Position numbers and translations under genes: made by a program. From contig VFJJ01000204.1 of NCBI GenBank assembly GCA_009886115.1, positions 1-33,895 on the forward strand: 33,895 nucleotides of DNA, written 5' to 3'. A model generated the notes under the pieces. The model ran no database searches. It had not been told where the DNA came from and saw nothing but the letters and a program-made list of their open reading frames with translations. The first letter of the stretch is position 1. Every line of letters starts with the position of its first letter. The DNA comes from Actinomycetota bacterium (GTDB taxonomy: Bacteria; Actinomycetota; Acidimicrobiia; IMCC26256; VFJJ01). This document shows, in pieces, positions 8,114-15,858 of this stretch.

Positions 8114-8119
8114 TAGACT
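8114..8119 (+). promoter_or_regulatory. -10 box of leaderless antitoxin gene
   Basis: TAGACT ends 6 bases before the antitoxin ATG at 8126 and no Shine-Dalgarno sequence is present. This spacing puts the transcription start at or next to the A of ATG, as for leaderless actinobacterial genes. Type II toxin-antitoxin operons usually repress their own promoter, so the DNA around here may also be the operator. Confidence 0.55.
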
Positions 8120-8125
8120 CAGCGC

Positions 8126-8362
8126 ATGACAACGACGCAAGTGGCTGTGCGGCTCCCGAGCGAGCTCCTCGAGAACATCGATGTCCTCGTGGGGATGTCG
8201 TTCGAGTCACGCTCCGACGTCATCCGGCAGGCGATCGAGCAGTTCCTGTACCGCCATGCTTGTGAGCGCGACGCCCGAATCTACGAGTTGACGCCGTTCA
8301 GCGATGCCGAGCTGGCCCTGGGTGAAGATCTCGAGTCGTGGAAGCTCACACCCGCGTGGTGA
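8126..8362 (+). CDS. CopG/ribbon-helix-helix antitoxin
   Basis: 78 aa. The N-terminus TTTQVAVRLPSELLENID is a classic ribbon-helix-helix beta strand plus helix, followed by SRSDVIRQAIEQFLYRH, the second helix. This fold binds operator DNA as a dimer. The C-terminal ~35 residues (ELTPFSDAELALGEDLESW) are acidic and probably wrap and neutralise the toxin. The gene overlaps the MazF-like gene, so the two form a type II toxin-antitoxin module. Likely leaderless and autoregulated. Its toxin partner is basic for the region and lacks any other regulator nearby. Confidence 0.88.
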   Translation: MTTTQVAVRLPSELLENIDVLVGMSFESRSDVIRQAIEQFLYRHACERDARIYELTPFSDAELALGEDLESWKLTPAW

Positions 8363-8667
8363 GGGGTGAGGTCTGGTGGGCCACGGTGCCCGGTGGAGAG
8401 CGGCCGGTGCTCGTCCTCACCCGTGATCCCGTGGCCGACCGGATCGGCGCTGTGGTCGTCGCGGCGTGCACCCGAACGGTCAGGGGTGTGCACAGCGAGC
8501 TCGCGCTGGGGCCCGCCGACGGCATGCCCGAGGCCTGCGTCGCCAACTTCGACAACCTCCACACGGTGCGGCGCAGCGCGTTCCGAGAGCGGATCACCCA
8601 GCTCGGCGTGGAGCGCATGAGCGAGGCGTGTCGCGTCCTCGCCCACGCCCTGGCCTGCGTCGACTGA
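8356..8667 (+). CDS. mazF: MazF/PemK family mRNA interferase toxin
   Basis: About 103 aa. The family opening RGEVWWATVPGGERPVLVLTRD matches the MazF/PemK/Kid SH3-like barrel (split here: RGEVWW then GERPVLVL). The later ACTRTVRG and ANFDNLHTV segments fit the conserved Thr and NFDNL regions, and the helix after RRSAFRERI closes the fold. MazF toxins cut mRNA or tRNA at short sequences. Three GTG codons are possible starts (8338, 8356, 8359). The one at 8359 would give a GTGA overlap with the antitoxin stop and a protein starting MRGEVWW. The start at 8338 would add VEAHTR. I used 8356 as the middle choice with GGAAG upstream. Toxin function is inferred from family and pairing. Confidence 0.88.
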   Translation: MVRGEVWWATVPGGERPVLVLTRDPVADRIGAVVVAACTRTVRGVHSELALGPADGMPEACVANFDNLHTVRRSAFRERITQLGVERMSEACRVLAHALACVD

Positions 8668-8691
8668 CCGACCACCTGATCGTCGATGGTG

Positions 8692-9285
8692 TCAGACCGT
8701 GAGCGCGGCCACGATCTCGTCGAGGACGGCGGCGATGCGCTCGCTGCGCACCTCGACCGTCTCCTCGTAGTAATCGTTGGGGACCACCACGTAGCGCAGA
8801 TCGGGCAGGCCGAGCAGCCGAGCGTTCGCCGCCAACGCCGGCACGAACGGCGGGGTCACCAGCGTGACCGTCGGGATGCCCATGCGCTCCAGGTTCACGG
8901 CGTCGAGCACACTGCCCGACGTGCACGAACCTCATTTGGCGAGGCCGTTTACGACCCCCGAGCAGCTCCGCAGATGGGCGAGCAGCTCGTCGCCGGCGGG
9001 CCGTGACAGCACCGGCTTGCAGATCCGCGGCGAGTCGGCGAGGACGGCCGTCCCGTAGCGGCGCCGCAGCCCAGCCTCGATCTCGATCGTGTAGCCGTAG
9101 AAATCGGGTCCCTGCTGGCGGCTCTGCTCGTTCACCATGAAGCCGATCAGCCCGTCCATGGCGGGCATGCGCGGCGCCAGCCCGATGGAGGACTGCTCGC
9201 GCACCTGGCCTCGGGGATCGACGATCTCCATACGCCCCTTGGGCTCGACGTTCGCCACAACGTTTCGTTCCCCGGCGTCGCTCAT
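8692..9285 (-). CDS. UGSC-family selenoprotein 1 (in-frame TGA = selenocysteine)
   Basis: Read through one TGA at 8932-8934 the frame gives 197 residues with Sec118. The sequence around it is VVNGLAK-U-GSCTSGSV, the hallmark of the UGSC family, in which the first position is Sec or Cys. U118-x-x-C121 looks like a thiol/selenol redox motif. Before the TGA there is a 117-residue conserved-looking domain with MDGLIGFMV. After it comes LDAVNLERMGIPTVTLVT, continuing the same fold. Treated as a stop, the TGA would split the gene into two ORFs with no separate ribosome-binding site for the second. The ATG at 9285 overlaps the stop of the 368-aa partner (ATGA), so the pair is coupled. No membrane or signal segment. 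Function unknown, likely redox. The Sec reading depends on SelA/SelB/SelC/SelD elsewhere in the genome. Confidence 0.85.
8902..8920 (-). promoter_or_regulatory. candidate bacterial SECIS hairpin 1
   Basis: In the mRNA, 11 nt after the UGA, GTCGGGCA pairs with TGCTCGAC (8 bp, one G-U) around a GTG loop. The loop begins 20 nt after UGA and starts with G, matching the usual rule for bacterial SECIS elements (apical loop 16-37 nt downstream, G among its first two bases). An outer GGTTC/GAACC pairing (8931-8927 with 8896-8892) could close it further. Not folded by program. Confidence 0.55.
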
Positions 9286-10388
9286 GGTTCCTCGATCTCC
9301 CTCGTGACGGCGTAACCGCCGAGATGACCCCAACCTGGGCACACGACCGCCCACGGGATGCTGTCGGCGCCGCTGACCATGACGTGGATGGCCTCGGGCC
9401 GCTCGACGCAGGGGACGAGCGTGTCGTCGCTCGACTGGTCGACCCACGCGGGCCACCATTCGTACCACCACCGGGGATCGTTGTCGGGCCGGCGGGGCGA
9501 ACGCGGCCGGAGATCGCCGAGTCGCCGTCGGGCCAGCCGGAACAGCGTGTCCTGCACTGCGGTGCGGTCGAAACCGTGCCGTGCCAGGTGCCGCGCCTCC
9601 GACGGCGAGAACACCACGAGAGCCTCGCCCATGGTGTGGGCGTTGTTGTTGCCGAGCCCGGCGAGATGGTCGGCCACCTGGCCGAGGCGCTGCTCGGGAT
9701 CGTCGCCCACTCCCCAGAACGACACGCTCTGCGGGCTCTCACACGCGAACACCAAGACTGCGCTCCGGCCGGCACCGGCGCCCGCCATCGACGGCCAAGG
9801 CGTGTTGTCGGGCTCCTCGGCGATGCAGAACGCCAGCCGCCCGGGATGGCCGAAGACCTCTTTCACCGGATCGCCCGGCCGAGCACCACCCAGGTTCCAG
9901 AGCACGAGCTTGACCGCCCGACCGATGGCCACGTTGGCCCGGGCACCACCGCCGCTGAACACCGACTCTGTGGTGGCCATCCCAAGCCGGCCGACGGCCG
10001 GCCCCGACACGATCACGAGGGGCCAGCAGCCGTGGGTGGTGCAGGCCACGCCCCTGAGGTTGAAGCGCTCGTCGAGCATGGCCTCGATCGCCGCGACCAC
10101 GACCGGCATGTGCTCGGGCAGGCAGCCGGCCATGGCGGCGTTGGCCGCGACGGCCTCCACGGTGGCAATCCCGTTCCGAGGGGGAACGAGCCCGATCTCG
10201 GCGTGGGCTTCCCGGCCCGTCGCCGCGACCAGTGCATCGACGATGGCCCGGTCGGGCGCGAACGTGGGAAGCCCGTCGGTGAGGCCCAGTCGGTACGAGA
10301 GCTCGGTCCACGCCCCCGGCTCGATCGTCGACGGGAGACCGTCCATGGTTGCTCCCGGTCCCTCGGGCATGACGGTGCGAGTGTCCAT
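9282..10388 (-). CDS. UGSC-partner protein 1, function unknown
   Basis: 368 aa, soluble, no signal peptide. I cannot name the family, but it is clearly paralogous to the protein at 27563-28618: both have an N-terminal [T/G]DGLP motif, NGxxTVEAxAxNAxMAG (here about residues 82-98), a GGxARANxAIGRA-like stretch, FGxPGR, and a C-terminal RPxxxxVMVxG then WG. It sits directly upstream of UGSC selenoprotein 1 with a 4-base ATGA overlap. The GCGAGG ribosome-binding site is about 9 bases before the ATG at 10388. Only 17 bp separate it from the divergent SDR gene, so the promoters lie inside each other's coding sequence. The pairing with a UxxC protein suggests it is the catalytic or substrate-binding partner in a redox reaction. 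This is inference. Confidence 0.8.
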   Translation of the reverse strand: MDTRTVMPEGPGATMDGLPSTIEPGAWTELSYRLGLTDGLPTFAPDRAIVDALVAATGREAHAEIGLVPPRNGIATVEAVAANAAMAGCLPEHMPVVVAAIEAMLDERFNLRGVACTTHGCWPLVIVSGPAVGRLGMATTESVFSGGGARANVAIGRAVKLVLWNLGGARPGDPVKEVFGHPGRLAFCIAEEPDNTPWPSMAGAGAGRSAVLVFACESPQSVSFWGVGDDPEQRLGQVADHLAGLGNNNAHTMGEALVVFSPSEARHLARHGFDRTAVQDTLFRLARRRLGDLRPRSPRRPDNDPRWWYEWWPAWVDQSSDDTLVPCVERPEAIHVMVSGADSIPWAVVCPGWGHLGGYAVTREIEEP

Positions 10389-10392
10389 TGAG

Positions 10393-10398
10393 TAGAAC
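10393..10398 (+). promoter_or_regulatory. possible leaderless -10 box of SDR gene
   Basis: TAGAAC lies 7 bases before the ATG at 10406. There is no ribosome-binding site and no room for a leader. The final base is C rather than the usual T, so this is a weaker match than the other leaderless candidates. Confidence 0.35.
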
Positions 10399-10405
10399 CT
10401 CGCTC

Positions 10406-11230
10406 ATGAGCGCACTGACGGGCAAGACGGCACTGATCACCGGCGGCGCTGGGGGCATCGGACGGGCGACGGCCGAGGTCCTCGCCCGCGATGGGGCCCA
10501 GGTCACCATCGCCTCCCGCAGCGCCGGACACCTCGAGGAGGTCGCCGATCGGCTCGGGCCCAACGTGCGCTGGACGGTGTGCGACGCCACCGTTCCCGAG
10601 CAGGTGCTGGCGGCCATCGCCTTCGCCAGCGAACCCACGGGCCGTCTCGACATGGCGGTCTCGGTGCCCGGCGCCGGGCTCATGAAGCCTCTGTTGATGA
10701 CCGGCGACGACGAGTTCATGGCCGACGTCGACTTCAACGTGCGGGCCCCCTACCTCATGATCAAGCACGCCGGTCGACAGATGGCCCGCGACGGCGGAGG
10801 GGCGATCGTGGCGATCTCGTCGACGGCGGCCGTCCAGCCCGCGCGCTACCTGGCCTCGTACTGCGCAGCGAAAGCCGCCGTCGACATGATGTGCCGCGTC
10901 GCGGCCGACGAGCTGGGCGCGGTCGGGGTGCGCGTGAACGTGGTGCGTCCCGGGCTCACGGCCACCGATGCGCCCGCGGGCATGATCGCCAACCCGCAGA
11001 TCGTGGGCCTCTACATGGAGCAGCAGCCCATCACCCGGGTCGGCGAGCCCGACGACATCGCCCAGGCGTGTCGCTATCTGGTGGGTCCCGAGTCGTCGTG
11101 GGTCACCGGGCAGTGCCTCACGATCGACGGCGGTCACACGCTGCGGGCCTTCCCGCATCTCATCGGGCTCATCGAGTCGCGCTGGGGGGCCGACGCCGTG
11201 GCCCGCGGCATGCGCGGCGAGCTCGACTGA
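10406..11230 (+). CDS. SDR family NAD(P)-dependent oxidoreductase
   Basis: 274 aa, classical short-chain dehydrogenase. The cofactor loop is TGGAGGIG (12-19), then Asn111, Ser138/139, and the Tyr152-x-x-x-Lys156 pair in SYCAAKAAVD. The C-terminal VTGQCLTIDGGHTLR is typical of the FabG-like branch. ATG at 10406 was chosen over an upstream TTG at 10388, because it starts at the normal distance from the Rossmann strand. It is divergent to UGSC-partner 1 with only 17 bp between the two start codons. Substrate unknown. The neighbourhood of CoA-ester and amidohydrolase genes suggests small-molecule catabolism. Confidence 0.9.
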   Translation: MSALTGKTALITGGAGGIGRATAEVLARDGAQVTIASRSAGHLEEVADRLGPNVRWTVCDATVPEQVLAAIAFASEPTGRLDMAVSVPGAGLMKPLLMTGDDEFMADVDFNVRAPYLMIKHAGRQMARDGGGAIVAISSTAAVQPARYLASYCAAKAAVDMMCRVAADELGAVGVRVNVVRPGLTATDAPAGMIANPQIVGLYMEQQPITRVGEPDDIAQACRYLVGPESSWVTGQCLTIDGGHTLRAFPHLIGLIESRWGADAVARGMRGELD

Positions 11231-11245
11231 CCCCAAATTTGCGGA

Positions 11246-11276
11246 GGGGTGGGGGGGTGCGGCTGGGGCGGAGGGG
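11246..11276 (+). other. predicted G-quadruplex motif
   Basis: Four G-runs (GGGG, GGGGGGG, GGGG, GGGG) with loops of 1, 7 and 4 nt sit on the plus strand between the converging SDR (stop 11230) and amidohydrolase (stop 11281) genes. It could slow or end transcription from either side. Confidence 0.5.
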
Positions 11277-11280
11277 CGGC

Positions 11281-13005
11281 TCAGGACGGGCGCACGACCA
11301 CGCCGGGGAGCGCGCCGGTGATCTCGCCGTCGATCACGATGGGCACACCGTTGACGATCGTGGCGTACACACCCATGGGCCACGAGCGCCAGCGGCCTTC
11401 GCCGTTGGGGAAGTCGTGCACGAACTCCTTGCGATCCGGGGCGATGGTCTCCGGGTCGAAGACCATCAGATCGGCAGCGAAGCCCGGCCGGATCTGGCCC
11501 CGGTCGCTGAAACCCGCCAGCGACGCCGGGATCTGGGTCATCAGGCGGACGGCCTCTTCCAGGCTCCAGCCACCCCATTGCCTGACCCAGCGGTCGAAGA
11601 ACCACGACGACCACTCAGCGCCGTCATCGCGGTCGAGGTGGGCTCCACCGTCGGACACGCCGACGATCATGTGCGGATCGCCGCCGGCGGTGCGGGTGCG
11701 CGCTCGCCAGGCGTCGGTCTCGGTGGCCCACAGCCATTCGGTCTCGAGATCATCGGCCAGTGCCAGGTCGAGCATCACGTCGACCGGTGCTCGTCCCTGC
11801 TCGCGTGCGATGTCGGCGACGGTCCGACCGACGAGAGCGGTGTGCTCGTGCCTGGTCACCCGGTTCACGAACAGCATCGACCATCGGGGCGGCGGCAGCG
11901 TCGGCCCGGCGGCAGGGTCACGATTGGGGTTCTCGACATCGGAGCGGATCTCGTCGCGGAAGGCCGGATCGCGCAGCATGGCCATCCGCGCCTCGACGTC
12001 CGAGGCCTCTCTGAACATCCGGTTGAACCGGAGGCACCCTTCGTACAGCGTGGTACCGGCCGCCAACGTGAACGTGCGATTGAACGGCTTGGCCATCAGC
12101 ATCGAGTAGACGGCGGCACCCCGGGCCGAGGCGTCGTCGACGAAGAGCCGGGCGCCGTCCCACGCATCGCCGACGGCGCCGACCTTGGAGCCCGCGCCCA
12201 GGCCCTGGATGATGACGGGCACCCGTCCGGCCAGCGACAGGCGGATCAGCAGCTCCTGGTCGGCATCGTCGAGCCCACCGATCGAAGACAGCGGCAGGTA
12301 GCCGACGCTGCCGGCGTTGGCCCGTCCGGCCGCGACCACGAGCGCTTCGAGCTCGTCGACCGAGGCGAGGCGGCTCGGCACGGGACGGTCGAACGAGTCG
12401 AGGTGGGTGGGCGCGTGGCTCGACGAGAACCCGGCCGCGCCGGCAGCGACGGCGTCGGCGACGATGACCACCATCTCGGCGATCTCGGCCGCGGTCGCCT
12501 CCCGCTGGTAGCAGTCATCGCCCATCACCCAGCGCCGCACCGCCGAATGACCCACGTAGCACGCCAGGTTCACGCCGAGACGGCCCTCCAGCGAGGCCAG
12601 GTACTCGGGGAACGTCTCGAAGCCCCACGGCAGGCCCTGCAACGCCTTGGCCGACATGCCCTCGACCCGGGCGAACATCTGCACGATGAACTCGCGGTCG
12701 GCGGCCCGGGTCGGGGCGATCGAGAAGCCGCAGTTGCCGGCCAGCACCGTCGTGACACCGTGGAAGCACGACGACGTGGCGTAGGGCTCGAAGGTGACCT
12801 GCGGGTCGTAGTGGGTGTGGATGTCGACGATCCCCGGCGCCACACACCGGCCGGTGGCGTCGATCACCTGGTCGGCATCGGCCGGGTCGACGAAGCCGAC
12901 GGTGGCGATGCGCCCGTCCTTCACGCCCACGTCGGCGCGGCGCCGGGGCAACCCCGTCCCGTCGACGACCGTCCCGCCGACCACCGCCAGATCGAACCGC
13001 GACAT
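11281..13005 (-). CDS. N-acyl-D-amino-acid deacylase-like amidohydrolase
   Basis: 574 aa, near the usual size of the D-aminoacylase/dihydroorotase-like branch of the amidohydrolase superfamily. It starts with the flanking beta sandwich (VVGGTVVDGTGLPRRRADVG), then the metal site HTHYDPQ (residues about 63-69). The metal-bridging cysteine is in LAGNCGFSIAP, as in D-aminoacylases. Late HMIVGVSDGGAHLDRDD supplies the catalytic Asp. The C-terminal sandwich ends with VNGVPIVIDGEITGALPG. The reaction is hydrolysis of an N-acyl or cyclic amide bond. The exact substrate cannot be told. A strong GGAGGGGAG ribosome-binding site precedes the ATG. The 166 bp upstream is shared with the divergent SDR at 13172. 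Confidence 0.9.
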   Translation of the reverse strand: MSRFDLAVVGGTVVDGTGLPRRRADVGVKDGRIATVGFVDPADADQVIDATGRCVAPGIVDIHTHYDPQVTFEPYATSSCFHGVTTVLAGNCGFSIAPTRAADREFIVQMFARVEGMSAKALQGLPWGFETFPEYLASLEGRLGVNLACYVGHSAVRRWVMGDDCYQREATAAEIAEMVVIVADAVAAGAAGFSSSHAPTHLDSFDRPVPSRLASVDELEALVVAAGRANAGSVGYLPLSSIGGLDDADQELLIRLSLAGRVPVIIQGLGAGSKVGAVGDAWDGARLFVDDASARGAAVYSMLMAKPFNRTFTLAAGTTLYEGCLRFNRMFREASDVEARMAMLRDPAFRDEIRSDVENPNRDPAAGPTLPPPRWSMLFVNRVTRHEHTALVGRTVADIAREQGRAPVDVMLDLALADDLETEWLWATETDAWRARTRTAGGDPHMIVGVSDGGAHLDRDDGAEWSSWFFDRWVRQWGGWSLEEAVRLMTQIPASLAGFSDRGQIRPGFAADLMVFDPETIAPDRKEFVHDFPNGEGRWRSWPMGVYATIVNGVPIVIDGEITGALPGVVVRPS

Positions 13006-13171
13006 GACCCCGCTCCCCTCCGACGAACCGCCCGCCGAGACCGGCCAAGGGTAACGAGCGGACCAGGTTCGATCATCCTCGCTGCAGCGTCCGGGGCTCT
13101 ACGATGCCCGTCCCTGGGCCGGTACGGCAGCCCCGGGCGATAACGACCGGCGATGACGACAAGGGGATCTC

Positions 13172-13924
13172 ATGCGAGGGTTGAACGGCAAGGTCGCGGC
13201 AGTGACCGGCGCGGCGTCGGGGATCGGCCAGGCGACGGCCATCAGGCTGGCCGAGGAGGGCGCATCGGTGGCCTGCCTCGACCTCAACGTCGACGCCGCC
13301 GGGGCGACCGCAGCGACCATCACCGGCGCCGGGGGACAGGCCCTGGCGGTGCGCTGCAACGTGGCTGACGCTGGCGACGCCGCGGCGGCGATCGCGGCGA
13401 CGGTCGAACGCTTCGGTCACCTCGACGTGCTCTGCAACATCGCCGGCATCGGCCACTTCGCCGACGACCGCACCGAGACCCTCGAGTGGTGGAACCGCAT
13501 CATCGGCGTCAACCTCACCGGCACGTTCATCATGTCGCAGGCCGCGCTCCCCCACCTTCTCGAAACCAAGGGCACCATCGTCAACACGGCCTCGACGGCC
13601 GCCATGAAGGGCCAGCCCTGGAGCTCGGCCTACTCGGCCAGCAAGGGAGGCGTGATCGCGCTCACCCAGACGATGGCCGTCAACTGGGCCAAGCTGGGTG
13701 TGCGCGTGAACTGCGTCGCGCCCGGGGGCGTCACCACACCGATCACCGACCAGTTCACCGACGTGCCCGAGGGCGCCGACCTCGAGCTGATGGCCCGCAT
13801 CATGCCGTTCTCACGCTTCGGCGAGCCCGCCGAGCTGGCGTCGGTGTTCGCCTTCCTGGCCTCCGACGAGGCCTCCTACGTGAACGGCTTCGTCGTGAGG
13901 GTCGACGGCGGCATGCAGATGTGA
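13172..13924 (+). CDS. SDR family oxidoreductase
   Basis: 250 aa, a compact classical SDR. Visible are TGAASGIG (12-19), Asp37-containing LDLNVD (NAD preference likely from an acidic residue after the second strand), NIAG (89-92), Asn114, Ser141, Tyr154-x-x-x-Lys158 in SAYSASKGG, and the C-terminal VNGFVVRVDGG. AAGGGG lies 7 bases before the ATG at 13172. Closest general group is FabG/cyclohexanol or hydroxysteroid-type dehydrogenases. The gene is divergent to the amidohydrolase. It shares overall type but not close sequence with the SDRs at 10406 and 21690. Substrate unknown. Confidence 0.9.
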   Translation: MRGLNGKVAAVTGAASGIGQATAIRLAEEGASVACLDLNVDAAGATAATITGAGGQALAVRCNVADAGDAAAAIAATVERFGHLDVLCNIAGIGHFADDRTETLEWWNRIIGVNLTGTFIMSQAALPHLLETKGTIVNTASTAAMKGQPWSSAYSASKGGVIALTQTMAVNWAKLGVRVNCVAPGGVTTPITDQFTDVPEGADLELMARIMPFSRFGEPAELASVFAFLASDEASYVNGFVVRVDGGMQM

Positions 13925-14049
13925 GCCGAAGGGGACGGGCGCGGTCGCCGGCACGGGATTCGCACGCGACCTGGCACACGGTGATGAGGGGCCCCCACCG
14001 CACCTGGCGGGATGGCCGGAGGCAGGCGTGCCAGAGACCACACGGCGCC

Positions 14050-14688
14050 TCAGCCGATCGTCACCAGGGCCGCCGGTGAGGCCAGGCGGTGACTGATGAG
14101 CGTGTCGATGGCCACGACGCCGATGCCGTGGTCGAATGCGAACCGCTCGAGGCGGGGGCGGCGGGCCGGCGAGCCGTCGTCGTCGAGCACCTCACAGATC
14201 ATCGCTGCGGGGTAGCACCCGGCCAGACGGGCCAGATCGACGGCCGCCTCGGTGTGGCCGGGGCGCTCGAGAACACCGCCGGGACGGGCCCGCAACGGGA
14301 AGACGTGTCCCGGCCGGCTGAACGCGTCGCCGCCGAAGCCCGGATCGGCGACGGCCCGAACGGTCGCGGCGCGGTCGTGCGCCGAGATGCCACTGCCGCC
14401 GTTGCACAGGTCGATCGACACGGTGAACGCCGTCGACATGGCGCAGGTGTTGTCGACGACCATCGGAGCGAGCGCCAGATCGTCGAGCCGCCGACCGTCG
14501 CACGGGAGACAAACCAGCCCGCACGCCTGGCGGATCATGAAGTTCACGGCCTCGGGGGTCACGTGCTCGGCCGCCATCACGAGGTCGCCCTCGTCCTCGC
14601 GGTCCTCGTGATCGACCACCAGGACCATGGCCCCCGCGGCGATGCGTTCCAGGGCGTCCTCGACGCTGATCGTGGTCATGGGCCTCAT
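14050..14688 (-). CDS. ribB: 3,4-dihydroxy-2-butanone 4-phosphate synthase
   Basis: About 212 aa, a stand-alone RibB without a fused GTP cyclohydrolase II. It makes the four-carbon riboflavin precursor from ribulose 5-phosphate. The Mg-binding acidic loop is VDHEDREDEGDL (one His where Asp is usual, Glu residues kept). Then follow GLVCLP, GISAHDRAATVR, the RPGHVFPLRARPGGVLERPG stretch with the catalytic His, and TEAAVDLARLAG with the conserved Glu. ATG at 14688 has GAGAG upstream. The ATG at 14679 is an equally sensible start. It follows the histidine kinase by 75 bp on the same strand, and no other riboflavin gene or FMN riboswitch space is visible. It may be an extra copy under two-component control. 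Confidence 0.9.
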   Translation of the reverse strand: MRPMTTISVEDALERIAAGAMVLVVDHEDREDEGDLVMAAEHVTPEAVNFMIRQACGLVCLPCDGRRLDDLALAPMVVDNTCAMSTAFTVSIDLCNGGSGISAHDRAATVRAVADPGFGGDAFSRPGHVFPLRARPGGVLERPGHTEAAVDLARLAGCYPAAMICEVLDDDGSPARRPRLERFAFDHGIGVVAIDTLISHRLASPAALVTIG

Positions 14689-14763
14689 GGGACTGGCTCT
14701 CTCTCGCTCGGGGCTCGGGCCGCCACGCCCCGCCAAGGGGACGTTCCGTCCGAACCCAGCCGT

Positions 14764-15858
14764 TCAGTGGTGGACCCGCTCCATCGTCCGATGGGCTGCG
14801 GGCAAGCCCACGACCATCCGACAACCCTGCGGGGTGTTGCGTTCAGCACGGATCGAACCGCCGTGGAGATCGACGATCCACCGGGCGATGGCCAAGCCCA
14901 GGCCGGCACCTCCGCTCGCGGAGGCCCGGGCGGCATCGGCGCGATAGAAGCGCTCGAACACCCGGTCGGCGTCGTCGTCGGCGATCCCCGGGCCTTCGTC
15001 GCACACCTCGAAGACCACCGACGATCCCGGCTCGTCGCGCCGGGCCCGGAGGACCACCGGCCGGCCCGACGGCGTGTGCCGGAGTGCATTCTCGAGCAGG
15101 TTGGCCACCACCTGATGGATCCGCTCGGGATCGCCGTCGGTCGCCAGGCCCGTCCCGGCCACCTCGGGGGTGACTTCGAGCGTGACCTCGACGTCGGTCG
15201 TGTGGAGCCTGGCCTCGGCCGCGGCGTCCTCGAGCACGGCCATCAGATCGAAGGCGCAGCGTTGCAGGGGCACGGCGCCCGACTCGAGCTTCGACAGGTC
15301 GAGGAGCTGCCGCACCAGCCGGCCCAGGCGCTCGACCTGCTTGAGCATCGTCCGCAGCGTGTCGGGAGCTGGCGGCTCGACACCGTCGACGAGGTTCTCG
15401 AGCACGACCTGGAGCGCCGAGATCGGCGTGCGCAGCTCGTGCGACACGTTGGCAACCAGGTCGCGCCGCATCCGATCGACCTCGGCGAGCTCGGCGGCCA
15501 TGGCGTTGAACGCCCGGGCCAGCTCGCCCACCTCGTCGCGCGAGGTCGTCTCGACCCGGCGTCCGTAGTCGCCCTTGGCCATGGCCCGGGCGGCCTCAGC
15601 CATGTCGCGCAACGGGGTGGTGACCCCCCGCACGAGCAGCCGCACGAACACCAGCGCCACAACCATCGCCAGCAAGCCAGCCACCGACGGCCACACGTCG
15701 AGCCAGCGGATGGCGGCCCAGAACACGAAGACCGTGCTCGAGGTCGAGGCGAAGACGGCGGCCCCGATCTTCCACTTGAGCGTGGGCAACGGATCGAGCG
15801 GACGATCGCCGATCTCCTTGAGCCGCTCACGGTCGAGCTCAACCCCGCGTACCTTCAC
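14764..15858 (-). CDS. sensor histidine kinase (HAMP-HisKA-HATPase)
   Basis: 364 aa membrane protein. Two transmembrane segments, about 29-52 and 57-77, are joined by only a few residues, so there is no extracytoplasmic sensor domain. A HAMP linker (74-126) leads to the phosphoacceptor His140 in NVSHELRTPISALQ. The ATPase domain shows the N box VVANLLENALRHTP (250-263), the G1 box DEGPGI (287-292), the F box FERFYR (301-306) and GAGLGLAI (317-324). All catalytic boxes are intact. The GTG start overlaps the stop of the response regulator (GTGA), so the two are coupled. It probably senses a membrane state or a partner protein. The signal is unknown. Confidence 0.93.
   Translation of the reverse strand: MKVRGVELDRERLKEIGDRPLDPLPTLKWKIGAAVFASTSSTVFVFWAAIRWLDVWPSVAGLLAMVVALVFVRLLVRGVTTPLRDMAEAARAMAKGDYGRRVETTSRDEVGELARAFNAMAAELAEVDRMRRDLVANVSHELRTPISALQVVLENLVDGVEPPAPDTLRTMLKQVERLGRLVRQLLDLSKLESGAVPLQRCAFDLMAVLEDAAAEARLHTTDVEVTLEVTPEVAGTGLATDGDPERIHQVVANLLENALRHTPSGRPVVLRARRDEPGSSVVFEVCDEGPGIADDDADRVFERFYRADAARASASGGAGLGLAIARWIVDLHGGSIRAERNTPQGCRMVVGLPAAHRTMERVHH

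Noticed and set aside
8932-8934. TGA as a nonsense mutation making a pseudogene
   Set aside because: The same codon occurs at the same motif in the second cassette, and both halves look conserved. Selenocysteine explains both at once.
10579-13143. 854-codon plus-strand ORF across two genes
   Set aside because: Overlaps the SDR and, antisense, the amidohydrolase. The protein is Arg/Gly-rich with no domain.
14689-14763. FMN riboswitch before ribB
   Set aside because: Only 75 bp lie between the kinase stop and ribB, too short for an RFN element, and no such pattern is seen.
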